From: Pseudovirgaria hyperparasitica
Taxonomy: Eukaryota > Ascomycota > Dothideomycetes > Acrospermales > Acrospermaceae
DNA: 64,000 nt
Assembly: GCF_010093815.1 (NCBI RefSeq)
Contig: NW_022985560.1
Location: 1,299,501-1,363,500 of the forward strand
Direction of reading: 5' to 3'
A program made the translations under genes and the position numbers. Below the pieces are notes generated by a model. That model was given only the letters and a program-made list of their open reading frames with translations. It had not been told where the DNA came from and did no database searches. Each line of letters opens with the position of its first letter. Position 1 is the stretch's first letter. Below are positions 46,001-58,422 of this stretch, piece after piece.

Positions 46001-48024
46001 CTGGCAAAGGGGCATGATGTGTCCGATCAGATGCAAAAGCAAAAGCAAACGCGATATGGTGGCTGACGAGAAGATCATACGATAGCATCAGAGGGCGCTG
46101 GTCTGGAGCTGGAGCCGGAGCCAGAGCTGGGCCTTGAAAACAGGTGAGTCAAGATTCGGAGGGAAATGGTGGTGGTGTTGAGATCGAGATGTCGGAGGAT
46201 TGGCACAGGCATATCCAAGCGGCCGTAGCTATAGCCTATCTACGTCTGCGTGTCCCCGCGAACATTGAGCGAACGATAGGCGGAGAAGAAGCAGACGCAG
46301 ACGCAGATGCAGGACGGATGACTGGGCGGTGCGTGACTGTGGCCGTGACTGTGGCCGGTGAGAGCATATGCAATGTTATGCAGATGTCATGCCATGCCAT
46401 GCCATGCGGTGCAATGCCGAGTAGTGCAAAGCGCTCATTTCGCGCAACGGTATGCCAGTCTGCCCAACCTGGGGTCGACCAGCAGAAATCTCGATGGACT
46501 AGCCAGGGTGTTTTCTTTGTTCGCTATCTCGATAACAGGCGGTGGCGCGTCGTTCCGGGTTTGCGCTCCGACCAGATCACCAGAAAGGCAGATTGATACA
46601 GATGGTGTTGCAGATAGATACATACATCCCGGGTGTGTCTGGTAGCTCGTGAATGGCCATGTAGGTGAAGGTGCATTTGTGCACGTATGTTGAGATCAAC
46701 TGATATTACAATTACAACAACAAGACCGCAGATCTGCGGAGAGTCGGCAGGGTCGAGAACTATAGTTCAGGTGTGAGGCCTAATAATGCCAGGTACGGAA
46801 TCAGGTCAGGTACGGTGACTGCTGTAGAGAGAGGTAAGCTCGAGCAGAATCGGCCCTATTATTACAGTTGCTTGAACCACTAACCAGAGCTGGTACCGCT
46901 TTTATATAGATTATAGTGAGCAACTGCGTGATAATCCTGCGAGATATTCTGTACCCCGGACGGACCCTCAGCTCGACCGACGCCGAGTCTAACGTGCACT
47001 GTATCTCTATGGTAGATAGTTGAATTGCTAGCCGGAATATGGAATTTACACGAGCGCTATGGCACTGTTTGTCCCCAATGGCAGAGCGCGGATATGATAT
47101 CTGTCCTCTATCTGTCATCTATCTGCCCCCATAATCGGCCTACAACTCCACTCACTGAGACGATGCTGTTTGACGCGACTCACTGCTCAGTCGGAGAATA
47201 TGTATAGCGATAGAGGCCAAGAAATGTGTGGTCATGAACCAGACCAGGGACTGCGTAGTAACAAGTATTTGTGATTGATGTTGCATGATCTGATCGACGA
47301 GCACCAGGACCAGGAAGGGGACCAGGACCAGGGGGAAGAGAGGACATGCAAGCTGGTGGATCGGCTGAATACCCTCAGATGACGCGTGCAGCAGGTAGTC
47401 AGGTACGAATGCGAATGGCTGTACCTTGGTATCACAGCAGCGTGTGTGTATGGATAGGACGGGTGTGGATCTCTGGAGAGAACAGTTCGTGTACCCACGC
47501 CAGCTGAGGTGAGTAGTAGATCAGGTCATGCCATGTGGGATACCTAGGCGCGCATGATCATGATGAATGGCCGCAACTCACGACACGATGACGCAAGCTG
47601 AGCAGGATAGATGGATAGACATCAGCTTTGCTCTCTCTCGCCATCGCGACAATACGAAGCAAGCTTCGAGACAGACAGCCGGAGCAGCGGCAGGAAAACA
47701 GACGTAGAAGACGACCGGGGGTGTGTGTATACTGTAATCCCTCAGCAGCCAATCACAAGCACATGGTACCTGTCTCCGAGGCTCTCTCTCTATCAAACTA
47801 CCCTGTTTCGGCTAATATAGTTCAACGACATCAGACTAATCATCTCTGGACTCATTAGTTAATTAATTACTTGGAGAATGGATACCTATGCATCCAACCC
47901 CAAGCCAACAAAATCCAGCCAAGCAACAATGCAGCCTGCCCCTGGTCAGAAGATTTTTCCCACGTGTCCATCGAGCGCCACAGTTCACACCGCCACCCTG
48001 CACTCCGCCATGTCATAATATAAC

Positions 48025-48048
48025 TTTTTTTTTCTTTTTTTTCCCTTT
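48025..48048 (+). repeat. Poly-T tract
   Basis: T runs of 9 and 8 separated by single C bases. Confidence 0.7.
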
Positions 48049-49542
48049 CTTGTCTTGTGTTCTCGTCACGCGCGCGTGCTGACGAGCGACTGACAGGACT
48101 GACAAATATCTAATTCGTGTTGATATCTGATCCTTTTGATTAGCTGGTGGTCCATGCCGTGGGATGATCGTGTCATTTTCCATCCCAGTCTGTCTACGCT
48201 GAGCCCCCTCGAATGTCGCCCGTTCATAGTAGTCTGTACGGTCTGCGCCAGATGCGCCAGAGATGCCAGTGAGCAGTCAGTGCCAGAAGCGTTGCGTTGG
48301 GCGACACTACATTACACTGTACAGAGTACGGTACCGACAACTTTATTAGTATTAATTAGCAAAGTCATCGCGTGGCTTGGCTTTCTCCCTCTCTCCCTCT
48401 ATCTCTAGGCGTGTCTCTCTTCATCAAATCTCCAGAGAAATGCACGCATGGGCAGCAAAGAGGCCGAGGCGCGTGTCCTTGCTTTGGGGTCCTAGCGTCG
48501 TCGACACGCACATGGCAATTTGACACCAGTCTCGCCCTGTTGGCTGGATGTATCTATGTATCTCATTGTGGGACTACTCCTCAATGATGCAAACCGATTT
48601 ATGACTCAGTAGGTAGACCCTTCTTTGCCAGGCCAGGCATCTCCCTTGCTTGTCGCGGCGGACACACCGATCGGGACATGGCGGTTATCATTTTGTCTAT
48701 TAATAATTGTTAATATTGCTATCTATCAATTGGAACTGGTACTGATATTGCTACTGTTTCGCCAGACGTCATGTCTCCTCGCGCTCCTTGTTTTGCATTA
48801 TGTGTAGTAATCAGTCTCGTGATGCCATTGCATGGAGCGTGGCAAAAACGCCGTGTCCGTTGTCTGTGTGTCGGTCTACCTGCATCACGAGGTCTAACAG
48901 GCGAACTCCTGTTCGTGTCGCACGTTGCGTCGCAGCATGTCGTCTCGTCTCATCTCGTCTCCAAGTAACTAACCTCGTCTGGAATGCCGCTACGTTTGAC
49001 CAGCGCGCACAAAAGGGGTCCCGCTCTGTCCTGATCTGTAACCAGCCGGGCGTGCGCGTCTCCGGAAGGGATGAATGGACGGATGGCTGGAATGAAATGG
49101 AAGCGCTTCTCGAACGGCGGCAGAAGACATGCCGGACGGACGGGGCGCGACTTGTTGATTAATTAATTAGACGATAGACAGCTAGAAAGTTTCAGGCTTG
49201 CTTCTCCCAACCTATTCCCGTTGGTCGGTGCCAAGGGGGACGTGTTGACTCTCTCTATCGCGCAGAAAGGAAAGGGGAAATTAGGTGCCCATTTGCCACA
49301 CTCACACCGACGCACGCCGCAACACAAGAAAAAACGGTCATTAGGTTGCAGAACAGATCAAGCGCACGCTTTGGGCAATCTGATGCCCGAAAGGATGTTC
49401 TTGGGTGCTTCTTAGCCGCGCGCTCGCACACACACGCCCTATCCAGGGAGGACCAGGACAAAGATAGACTTTTTCCCTTATTCTTTTTCGGCGCTTGCTT
49501 GACCGCAGTCCCACAGACAATTTTAGCATTTTTGTTGTTGTT

Positions 49543-49579
49543 GGGGACGGGGATGGGGATGGGGATTAGCAGGGGGAGG
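49543..49579 (+). repeat. G-run tract with quadruplex potential
   Basis: Five runs of four or more G (GGGGACGGGGATGGGG and on) on the plus strand. Confidence 0.55.
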
Positions 49580-50556
49580 AGGAATCTTACCATTATGTTT
49601 TCCTTTCCTTTTTCCTTGTCTTTTTTTTTTCTTTTCATTCTGTGAATCATAATCATACCCATAATCATACTCATCATAATCGTATTGGGATTCCCAGCAC
49701 AGGGATGGGCCATGTGCGACAGCGCTCGTTTCGCGAGCAAATGGGCCGATCATTTCTTGTTCCTGGCCCGTCCTTGACGACGCGTCAACGTACGCCCCAG
49801 AAATGGAATGGGCGCTAGCCTTGCGGGTAAGTGCCTAGGTATTCTTAGCTAGGTTACAGTGTATCTCCAAATGAGTTAGCAGTAGTAGTAATTAGAGGTT
49901 AGTAGTCAGGAGGAGTAGTGGTAGTAAGTAGGTGTGGCGGACGCCGGCGTCAAAAAACAACAAGGAACGAAGCGTGCCTTGCGTGCCAGCGTGCCAGCAG
50001 TGCCAGCTTTGTGGTGTGTGTGTGTGTGTATGTGTCCCTCACCGCCACAGCCTGTCAAGTCTCATGTTTCTGGTTTCCTGTTCCTGCTGTGTTTTACCGC
50101 TGCGGTATATCGGATTTTTTTTGGCCGTCTGGCCTGGCTCTCCCATACTCTCACATGAGAATGGGGACTACTATCTGTCTGGATGTACGGAGAGTTATGA
50201 ACCACAGGACTGTTAATACCACCCAACCCCCCAACAGCAAGCCATAGCATCCACACCTGGATGTTCCGACCCAAGTACCGGCTCCTGGAGTCTGGAGAGA
50301 TGGCCGATTGCGATGATCGGAGAGCGCTAGCATCATCATCATCATTCAAACACACATTTCAGTTCAGGTGGTCATGGTTATTTTTGACGCTGGAAAGCTA
50401 AGACCCCGGCCAGAACAGAGCTGAGAGGAAACCAGGGGGGAGGGAGGGTGTGTATGCTCGGTGTTGTCGCAGGCCGCCCAAACAAATCAGCCGACCACCG
50501 CGGGCGGAGATGAAACGGGGGTGGGGGGTGAATGATGGAGGAATTATCAGGATGCG

Positions 50557-50592
50557 CACACACACATACACACACATACACACACACATATA
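50557..50592. repeat. CA microsatellite
   Basis: CACACA/TACACA tract of about 36 bases, followed by a GACGGT repeat near 50605-50630. Confidence 0.75.
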
Positions 50593-51100
50593 TGCTGGAA
50601 CGGTGACGGCGACGGTGACGGTGACGGGCGATGGATGGGCGATGGGCGTTCGGCGCATGCACCGCCCAGGGACAAGCTGCCTCTGCTTCTCTCTGCCTCT
50701 GCCGCCAGCCTTGTCACATCCCTCCCTCCCTTGCGCTCCACCGGCAAGCCCCAAGCCATCAATCTCTCCTTTCTCCTTTTCCACGTCTGCCTTTTGCCTG
50801 CCTGCGTGTGTGTGCGTGTGTACGTATGTGCTTGTGCCTGTGCTTGTGCCTGTCTGTGCCTGTACCTGTGCGTCTGCGTCTGCGTACGTACTGTAACTCA
50901 ACGCCGCCCCGCTCTGTCTGCTCACTCACCTCACACCTCAACGCAGACCAGGGGGGGCCCCCCCTCCCCCTCTCCCCTGTCTGCACTTCTCACGATCCGA
51001 GCCTGGATGACTGTGTATGACATGTTCTGCAGTTCCACCAAGCCCTGGCTAACTAAACTATTTCCTTTCTCAACTCACTTTCTTCTCCGAATCTCCCTAC

Positions 51101-51107
51101 ATAAATA
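51101..51107 (+). promoter_or_regulatory. TATA-like box in the gene desert
   Basis: ATAAATA, preceded by a CT-rich stretch (51055-51098) and followed 148 bases later by an ATG in a CA-rich leader context. This is the usual layout of a fungal core promoter. No transcript evidence is available. Confidence 0.35.
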
Positions 51108-51254
51108 CCCCCAAGCCGCTCCCCTCTGCTGACACGTATTCTGCTCGATATCCAACGACCAATTCGGCCACGACTCTATTACACAGTCCTCTTTGCTACT
51201 TAACAGTACGACTCTCGACACACACTGTCAGTCAACCAGCTTCTTCACATAAAC

Positions 51255-51536
51255 ATGATGTCTACAATGTCCGTATCTCAACTGCCGCCTCCTCCAGGCC
51301 CTCCGCCAACAAGGCCTCTACCAGCAATCCCAAAGTAGGGCCTGGCATACAATACTACATACACACATACGCCAACCAAACCTGATCTACAACCACTACA
51401 TCATCTCCCTCTATCGGCCATCTCCAAGTCACTCCTACAGTTATACGACTACTTAGACCCGGATACACCAAAGTGGCCTCTACTCTTCATCAACCACCAC
51501 GCCTTTTACCAAAGACAAACCAAAAAAGCAACATGA
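51255..51536 (+). other. Possible unrecognised gene: short Pro-rich frame, TAG, then open frame
   Basis: From ATG 51255 (context ATAAACATG) a 27-codon frame encodes a Pro-rich peptide (SQLPPPPGPPPTRPLP...) and ends at TAG 51336-51338. The same frame then stays open for 65 codons to TGA 51534, and that part is protein-like (SKSLLQLYDYLDPD, then WPLLFINHHAFYQRQ). Explanations are a short upstream frame, an exon whose donor is GTAGGG at 51335, stop-codon readthrough, or chance. The upstream TATA-like box favours a real transcript. I do not recognise the protein. Confidence 0.25.
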
Positions 51537-52102
51537 ATCGATAAAAGCCTATTCTCACACCCATCCAATCCTCCAATCCGCGCAAAACAGCAGCATAACA
51601 GCAACAAAATCGTATCGAGATCCAAATCAAGCAACAAGCTTTCGAACCAAGCCACGCATATGGTAGTGCACGAATCAGCACTCACCCACGCCTCGCTCCC
51701 AGCATGCCTACCTATGCGACTCGAAAACAGACACCACATGGCAAAACTCTCATAGCGCGCCCGTCCATCAAACGTTCGAAAAGCTTAAAAACGTTCTAGC
51801 AGCCTTCCAATGCTCTACGACTCGCGAACGTCAGGTGCAGCAGTTGCGAGTAATGGGCTCTTTTCATCGTTCGCGCTGCCTCATCGGGTCTTCCGTGCGC
51901 GCGTTCAATCAAACTTAATGTAGCGCTATTTGCTATTACGGCGTGTGCACGTACCACGTTTGGCGGCCTGAGGCTACTTGCTTGCTTGCTGCGCTCTACC
52001 TCCCACACCTACCTATACCAACAGCAACGACACCTTTCATGACGACGACCACATTACCCTTCCGAAAGACCCGCAGGATCGGCCTCTCTCGCTGTATTCT
52101 CA

Positions 52103-52200
52103 TACACATACACATACACATACAAACAACATCAATACACATACACGCACACAACACACCCTTGTACAACAAACAACAAACCAACAACAAAACACCATTG
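52103..52200. repeat. CA/CAT microsatellite and CAA-rich stretch
   Basis: (ACACAT)n for about 50 bases, followed by ACAACAAAC-rich sequence to about 52195. Confidence 0.7.
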
Positions 52201-53559
52201 TAATATCCCAGCGCTTTTCCCACCCTCGTCCCCCTTACCGTTATGGACTCAAGAAGATCGCCAACACACAGTGTTCGGCATGTAATGCATTTTCACTGGC
52301 GCAACTCGGGTGATTGTTTTATTGAAATGGTTTTTCTATACCTAGGCTAGGGGACGATGACGATGAGCCTCAAGGGCACTCACGGGAGAGGTTGGTGGAT
52401 CTGATGTTAGATTATATATATACCCTGAATTGATTTACCGATTTTCTTTACTTTTTTTTCACTTTTGCTTGGGTGCTGTGATCGAGGTTTATTGTGATAA
52501 TATGGCATGCTTGTATGCCATGCTTCTTTCTTTGCCTATCTACCATGCTCGTTCCCATGCAACCATCCACGCCCCCGTATCCCTACCTCATGCATTACAC
52601 ATCCCCTGCACCCGTACACCACACAAACCCCCAGCAATCGTATACTGTACCATCCACGCACCACCACGCAGTCTCATGCTCGTCATGCAGCATGCTCATC
52701 ATCATAACCCCTCGCATTAGGGCGGCGCTTCTCTCCAACTGCCAAGACACTTTATCCCTGCCCTGTCCTGTCCTTTGGAAGAAGCATAGCCGCAGCCAAC
52801 TGATACAACCAAAGTAAACGAAAATAATGGCTGTGTTATGCTGGGATTGTGTTTGTTTCTGTAGCCGCTGCGTGGATATATATGGATGGACGGATCGTGG
52901 TTTCGGTCGAACTGTGCCGCAGCGATGCGTGAGTGGGGATTTTTGGCGGCTGCTATTTACTGTCTATGCACTTACTGCTATTTCAGTAGCTGGTTGCGCG
53001 GCTCTATTGCTGCTGCAAATGCACTTCGCCATCCATACATCCCTACATCCACACATCTATCCAGCTGCCAGTCATCATGCGTCCAGTACCTCATGTAATG
53101 CAACATGCAAATGCAGTCATTGCCCTTTTGGCATTCGTAATTTCTGCTGCACCCTGCCAGGTACATCTGTACTCCACCCTCGCTGCACCCTCACTCCACC
53201 ATCCAGTCATCCATCTATTCCTCGTCCATCCCTCAGCCATACATAATCCCAGCTGCCCTGGTCGCTATTATATCATATTATATTATATTCTATCATGTTA
53301 CCCCGCGCTGCTCTGCTCACGCGTCTGCCCGGTTGCTATCTATGCTGAATCTCCATGTCTATAAATCTATATCAATGATTATCCGAATCCATGCTTATCT
53401 TCATCCCTACAGGCTCACCCACGCCCGCATTACGAACACGTCCACGTCCACATCCACGTCTACATTACGACCACCTTCAAGAACACACCCACGCACGCCA
53501 TTGCGTTTGGTCGTCGTCAGCTGTATGTTTTATACTGTGCGTTGTATATTATATATTAT

Positions 53560-53713
53560 ATACTGTCTGCTCTATACTGTCTGCTCTATACTGTCTGCTC
53601 TATACTGTCTGCTCTATACTGTCTGCTATATACTATCTGCTATATACTATCTGCTATATACTATCTGCTATATACTATCTGCTATATACTATCTGCTATA
53701 TACTATCTGCTGT
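53560..53713. repeat. 14-bp minisatellite, about ten units
   Basis: CTGC anchors recur exactly every 14 bases from 53567 to 53707 (eleven anchors). The first four units read CTGCTCTATACTGT. The next six read CTGCTATATACTAT, differing at two positions. The last unit is partial and diverged. Because 14 is not a multiple of three, the repeat is unlikely to be under coding constraint. Confidence 0.9.
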
Positions 53714-53922
53714 ATACTTCTACGGTACCCTTAATGCTGTACAGAGTATACTCCATACTGTACACCGCATCCTCTGTCCCCCGTCCCCTAGTCAGTATCC
53801 TCCATCCTGCACACAGTATACCTTATACCAACCCAAAACGGGTATATGCGCGCATCCGCCTCCGCCGCTGCCGATTCTGGACTTACCAGCCAAATGAATG
53901 AATTGGATGGATGCATTGGACA

Positions 53923-53954
53923 AGCCACCGCCACCGCCACCGCCACTGCCACTG
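53923..53954. repeat. GCCACC trinucleotide-type tract
   Basis: Repeated CCACCG/CCACTG units of about 32 bases, followed by GGGCAC/GGGCAT units to about 54008. Confidence 0.65.
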
Positions 53955-54283
53955 TCAATGCCATGGACACGGGCACGGGCACGGGTATTGGCATGAGCAT
54001 GGGCATGGGTACTGACCCATCTCGTGTCATCTTCTCCTCTTGGCCTCGTGTCATCTTTTCGTGCTCGTGTTCTTGTCTTGTTTTTGTTCTTGTATTGTCC
54101 TTGTTTTGTCGAGGTACGCGGGCATACATGCACGTATTGCGGGGATGGAGGGGCCGGGGACACGTAAGGATTGAGGGGCAGCAGGATTGAGAATTGTAAG
54201 GATGTGAGCATGTGAGCATGTGAATCCAGCATGATGTTTTGGTGGATTGTGGGGAGGGGCCACGCATGGATATACCAGGCTTC

Positions 54284-54304
54284 GTGATGTGATGTGATGT
54301 GATG
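54284..54304. repeat. GTGAT pentanucleotide tract
   Basis: Four copies of GTGAT in a row. Confidence 0.7.
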
Positions 54305-55061
54305 GTGGGGGTGCTTTGTTGATTTGGATGCGAGGGGCTGGCATGGGCAGCATGGGTGAGGGGAGGTAGGATAAGATAGGATAAGGCAAGGGGAGGTAGG
54401 ATAAGGTAGCATAAGGCAAGGCAAGGACAGCCTTGTGGATGGCCATGTCTATGACGCTGTCTTACCACTCACTGAATATGGGCTGAGCATTGGGTACTTA
54501 AGTAGGTAGGTACAGTGTCGTGTTGTTGGTGGTTTGATTGAGTAAGTGGTTGTGTTGTTGGCGATTCAATCAAGTGAGTCGTTGCGCGGTAAGTATGTTT
54601 TTGTGTTGTTTGTGATTCTTTCATGGATTGAGTGATGTATAAGACATGCCTTGCGCTTTGTGATTTGCTATATACAACACCAAGACGCTTAAATTTACTA
54701 CTGTCCTTGTATGTATGTATTCGTGATTTGTTGCTAGCCTGTCCATCCTCCAGCCTTTCTTACTTACTTGCTTGCCTCTTCTTCGTCTTAATAATCCGCT
54801 CTCTTCCGTTGCCTTCATTCTACACCACTACCAGCAATAATTCCAAAACACCGCCGCATGTACGAGCGAAGGCAGGGACTAGGGGATTCTTATCTTTAAC
54901 TGCCCTGTCAATAACCTGCACATATATATGGTTCCATGGTATTGTAAGACACGGCAACGTGCTGTCCTCATGGCATCGCATGGTATGGTGGCTCGTGGCG
55001 GGATGCTGTGTATAGACAGGGGTGCATGTCCTTGACCTGGACTTTGACCCTGCCCTTGCAT

Positions 55062-55104
55062 GTGCAGACAGATAGATAGACAGACAGGCAGGCAGGTAGG
55101 CAGG
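55062..55104. repeat. CAGA/CAGG/TAGA tetranucleotide tract
   Basis: Run of GATA, GACA, GGCA and GGTA units of about 43 bases. Confidence 0.7.
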
Positions 55105-55940
55105 TGTGTCGGATGCAGTCTACACGCTTTTCGCGCCGCTACCGCTGCCGTCCAGTTACCACGAGGCTGGGTGAACATCCGTTTCGGATATCGAATGATA
55201 TCACGTACTTACTTGCGCGCCCAGCCGGCAAGAAAAGAAGAAAGCAAGGAAGTACGGATGTCGAGAACGGCACTGCTTTGGAGTACAACATGCTAGGCCG
55301 CTGATACGAATCGAGTGTTGTTATGGCTTAGAAGCTTAGAGGTTTAGAATCTTGGAGACTTGGAGACATGGGGTGAGATAGATGGAATCTCATCAGTAGT
55401 GAATTACTGCGGGATACTGCGAGTAGTGGGCTGGATATGGGTCCTTGTGACTTTATGTACAGTATGGTATTGAAAGACCTTTCGTCCATTCGGATCTATG
55501 CTGACATCTGCAGGAGTATCTGCATTCTACATTCCTCGCCAATTCATGATGCTATATTCGTAAAGCACGAATGGAGACATAAACTAGCCGACGAACCGAA
55601 AGGGTAAACACACGAGCTTCATATCCGGAGTGATGTTGCTGGTGTTGTTCTCGTCGAGGAAAGGTTCGATCTGATGCGATTCACATGTGCGACGTATGAT
55701 GGAGGAGAGGAAGTTACGATGTTCAGACAGCTACAGCTACAGCAGCAGGGATCGCGAGATGTTCCACCTATCAAAACATAATACAGTGAAGGGTTCCCCG
55801 CGTTCTTCGTCAGCTCTCAGTGTACTTTATTGTGATCTATCTGAGGTCGTGAATGCTGCGCGGTCGGTCGTCAGCGATTGTCGTTATACGCTGACTGACT
55901 TCAGCTCCGGCCAATCGTGCCAGTCCACCATTCCTCGACA

Positions 55941-57592
55941 ATGGCCTCCTCGGAACCATTCTCGTTTGACTCACCTCGCGAATCCGCCGTAAAAGGGGCT
56001 CTGCGCTCCGACTTCTTCTACGGATACGCAACTGCGGCCTCCCAAGTCGAAGGCGCTTGGAACGTTGATGGCAAGGGAGAATCCATCTGGGACACATTCG
56101 CGCACGCCTCACCGTCTCGAGTCAAGGATGAATCTACTCCAGACGATGCAGTCCGCTCATACCATCTCTACAAGGACGACGTCAAGCTCTTGAAGAGCTA
56201 TGGCGTGAACGCATACCGCTTCAGCCTTTCATGGAGCCGCATCATCCCCCTTGGCGGCGCCAACGATCCCGTCAACGAAAAAGGCATCGAATACTACAAC
56301 AACCTGATCGACGAGCTCCTTGCGAATGGCATCACGCCCTTTGTCACGCTCTTCCACTGGGATATGCCCCAAGCCCTCGAAGACCGCTATTGCGGCATGC
56401 TCAACCAAGCCGCCTACACGCCAGACTTCCTCCGCTACGCCGCCCTCTGCTTCACCCGCTTCGGCGACCGCGTCACGCACTGGATCACCTACAACGAGCC
56501 AGGCGTCTACGCCCTCGCCGGCTACGCTGCCGGCGTCCACGCGCCCTCCCGCTCCTCCTTCCGCGACCGCAACCCAGCCGGCGACTCCTCCACCGAGCCC
56601 TTCATCGTCGCCCACACTCAGCTCGTCACCCATGCCCGCGCTGCCCTACTCTACAATTCCACCTTCGCCCCGGTCCAGCACGGCTCCATCGCCATCACCC
56701 TCCACGGAGACTACTCCGCCCCCTGGGACCCGTCCTGCCCGCTCGACACCGCCGCCGCCCAGCGCGCACTCGAGTTCGAAATCGCCTGGTTTGCCGACCC
56801 GCTGTACGGCTCCGGCCCCGTCGCATATCCGCCTTCCATGCGCGCCCAGCTCGGCGCCCGGTTGCCGGACTTCACCCCCGAGGAGCGCCAGCTCGTGCGC
56901 GGCAGCTCCGCCTTTTACGGCATGAACACGTACACAACCTTCTATGTGCGGCATCGCGTCGAGCCACCTGACATCACAGATCATAGCGGGAATATTGAAA
57001 AGTGTGACCAGAACAGAGCGGGTGAGAGTCGGGGTCTGGAGACTGATACGGCGTGGCTGCGCGCGTGTCCGTGGGGCTTCCGCGCGCTGTTGAGGTGGAT
57101 ATGGGCGCGGTACAAGGTGCCCATCTATATGACCGAGAACGGTACGACGGCGCAGGGCGAATGTAGTGATGGTAGTGGAGCGCCGGAGACGAGCGTGCTG
57201 GACGATAGCTTCCGCGTGCAGTTTTTCAGGGACTATCTGACGGAGCTTGCCGAGGCGGTACGCGACGATGGCGTCGACGTGCGCAGCTACTTTGCGTGGA
57301 CGTTTACGGATAATTGGGGTGAGTGCATTCAATCTCCTTGCCGCCAAAATCGGGGGGAAGGCAAGATATAAAGTGGAAATGTTGTGCTGACCTGATGCCA
57401 GAATGGGCGGCCGGCTTCACGGATCGGTTCGGGGTCACGTTTGTCGACTTTGAGAGCGCGGAGAAGACACGGTATCCGAAACGCTCGGCGTACTTTTTGC
57501 GCGACTATTTCGGTCATTTGATCCGGGAGGCGCGGGACGAGGGAGTGGGGGAGGAGGAGGGTGATAGGAAGGGAGACATGAGTATTGAATGA
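55941..57592 (+). CDS. GH1 beta-glucosidase, no signal peptide
   Basis: Glycoside hydrolase family 1 enzyme of 522 residues in two exons (55941-57318 and 57402-57592). It has DFFYGYATAASQVEGAW near the N-terminus, FSLSWSRIIP (94-103), the acid/base motif TYNEP with Glu186, and the nucleophile motif MTENG with Glu399. SYFAWTFTDNWEWAAGFTDRFG spans the intron, followed by RYPKRSAYFLRDYF. No signal peptide is visible, so the enzyme is likely cytosolic and cleaves beta-linked disaccharides such as cellobiose or lactose after uptake. The start at 55941 gives a short polar N-terminus typical of fungal intracellular GH1. A sugar porter follows on the same strand 830 bases downstream. The gene is GC-rich compared with the desert before it. 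Confidence 0.93.
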
Positions 57593-58422
57593 CCTTCGGA
57601 GCAATTTTGGTTCAAACCTCAGGTACGTAGGGAAGCAAACCGTGAAAAAAGGGGATGTATGGCGTTCCAAATCGTCTTTCTCGTCCTCTGCACACTGACA
57701 CCGTCATCGCGGCAATAGACATGTGAAATCAAAACTCCAAAAGCCTGCCTTGCCTCAAAATCTCGACAATGCACCCTGCCCACCTGCTGGACCGTTAGAA
57801 CCCATTTAGCCTGAAGGACCTTGTAAGGAGAATCATCAGATTAAGACCTGACTACCCATGGGCGTATAGGGAACCCGTAACCCAAATCTTCCAGAACCAA
57901 GTCCCTTCAACGATAACGTATAACACGCGGATATATCGCGCGCGCCCGCGCATATCGGATGCACTACATCTCAAGCAGAACAGACTGTTCAGATAGCGTA
58001 TGGACGGGAAAATCTCAACCCCGCAAATGATCCCTGTGCCGAGCATCGCGGTCGTGTAACACCGTGCTGCTAGTCTGGTTGTACATGCCGGGGCTTGCGG
58101 AAGATTCTGTATGACCTGCCTGCGAGAAGGGGTATATGTGATGTGGTCTTTTAGGGTTGACGGATGCGGAGACGCGGAGTTTTGTTTGCTACAATAGTGG
58201 ACTGGCGCTTAGTTTTAGAGAGCGGCCATTGCTTTCTGCTCAGTACGTTGGACGTGTGTTGGATTTTCATCTTGTATGAGTGGTGATTTTGGAATTGCAT
58301 CCCGCGTTCTTTTGTGTCTAGAAGAGCAAGTTGAGACAGGTAGGTAATTTGACCACACTCAATGCGTCGAAGCAACGACTTCGCTAACATAATCCCAGAC
58401 ACCCAGATAACTCAATCCCAAG
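57593..58422. other. Intergenic between GH1 and sugar porter
   Basis: About 830 bases holding the GH1 3' region and the porter promoter. A CG-rich alternating stretch (GCGCGCGCCCGCGC, about 57938-57951) is visible. No gene is seen. Confidence 0.45.

Larger units (their letters stand above)
42406..55940. other. Gene desert of 13.5 kb rich in simple repeats
   Basis: No recognisable family is encoded on either strand over 13.5 kb, although genes elsewhere in the window are mostly 0.3-1.7 kb apart. Open frames here (for example 42426-43061 plus, 42888-43562 minus, 53788-54468 minus) are low-complexity products of CA, GA, CT or CAC tracts. The DNA is of moderate to high GC content and is not the AT-rich, RIP-degraded type; no transposon remnants are seen. 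The stretch 50.9-52.3 kb has promoter-like and protein-like traits, described separately. Possible roles are a long regulatory region, a long noncoding RNA, or an expanded unstable region. Confidence 0.6.

Noticed and set aside
53333-53901. Three overlapping frames across the 14-bp minisatellite
   Set aside because: A 14-bp unit keeps all three frames open by chance; the products are the same repeat read in different frames.
53788-54468. 226- and 210-residue overlapping minus-strand frames
   Set aside because: Low-complexity sequence from CCA/CAT tracts; two frames are open in parallel, which argues against coding.
56231-56971. Long alternative frames within the GH1 gene
   Set aside because: High GC content opens all frames; only one carries the GH1 motifs with Glu186 and Glu399.
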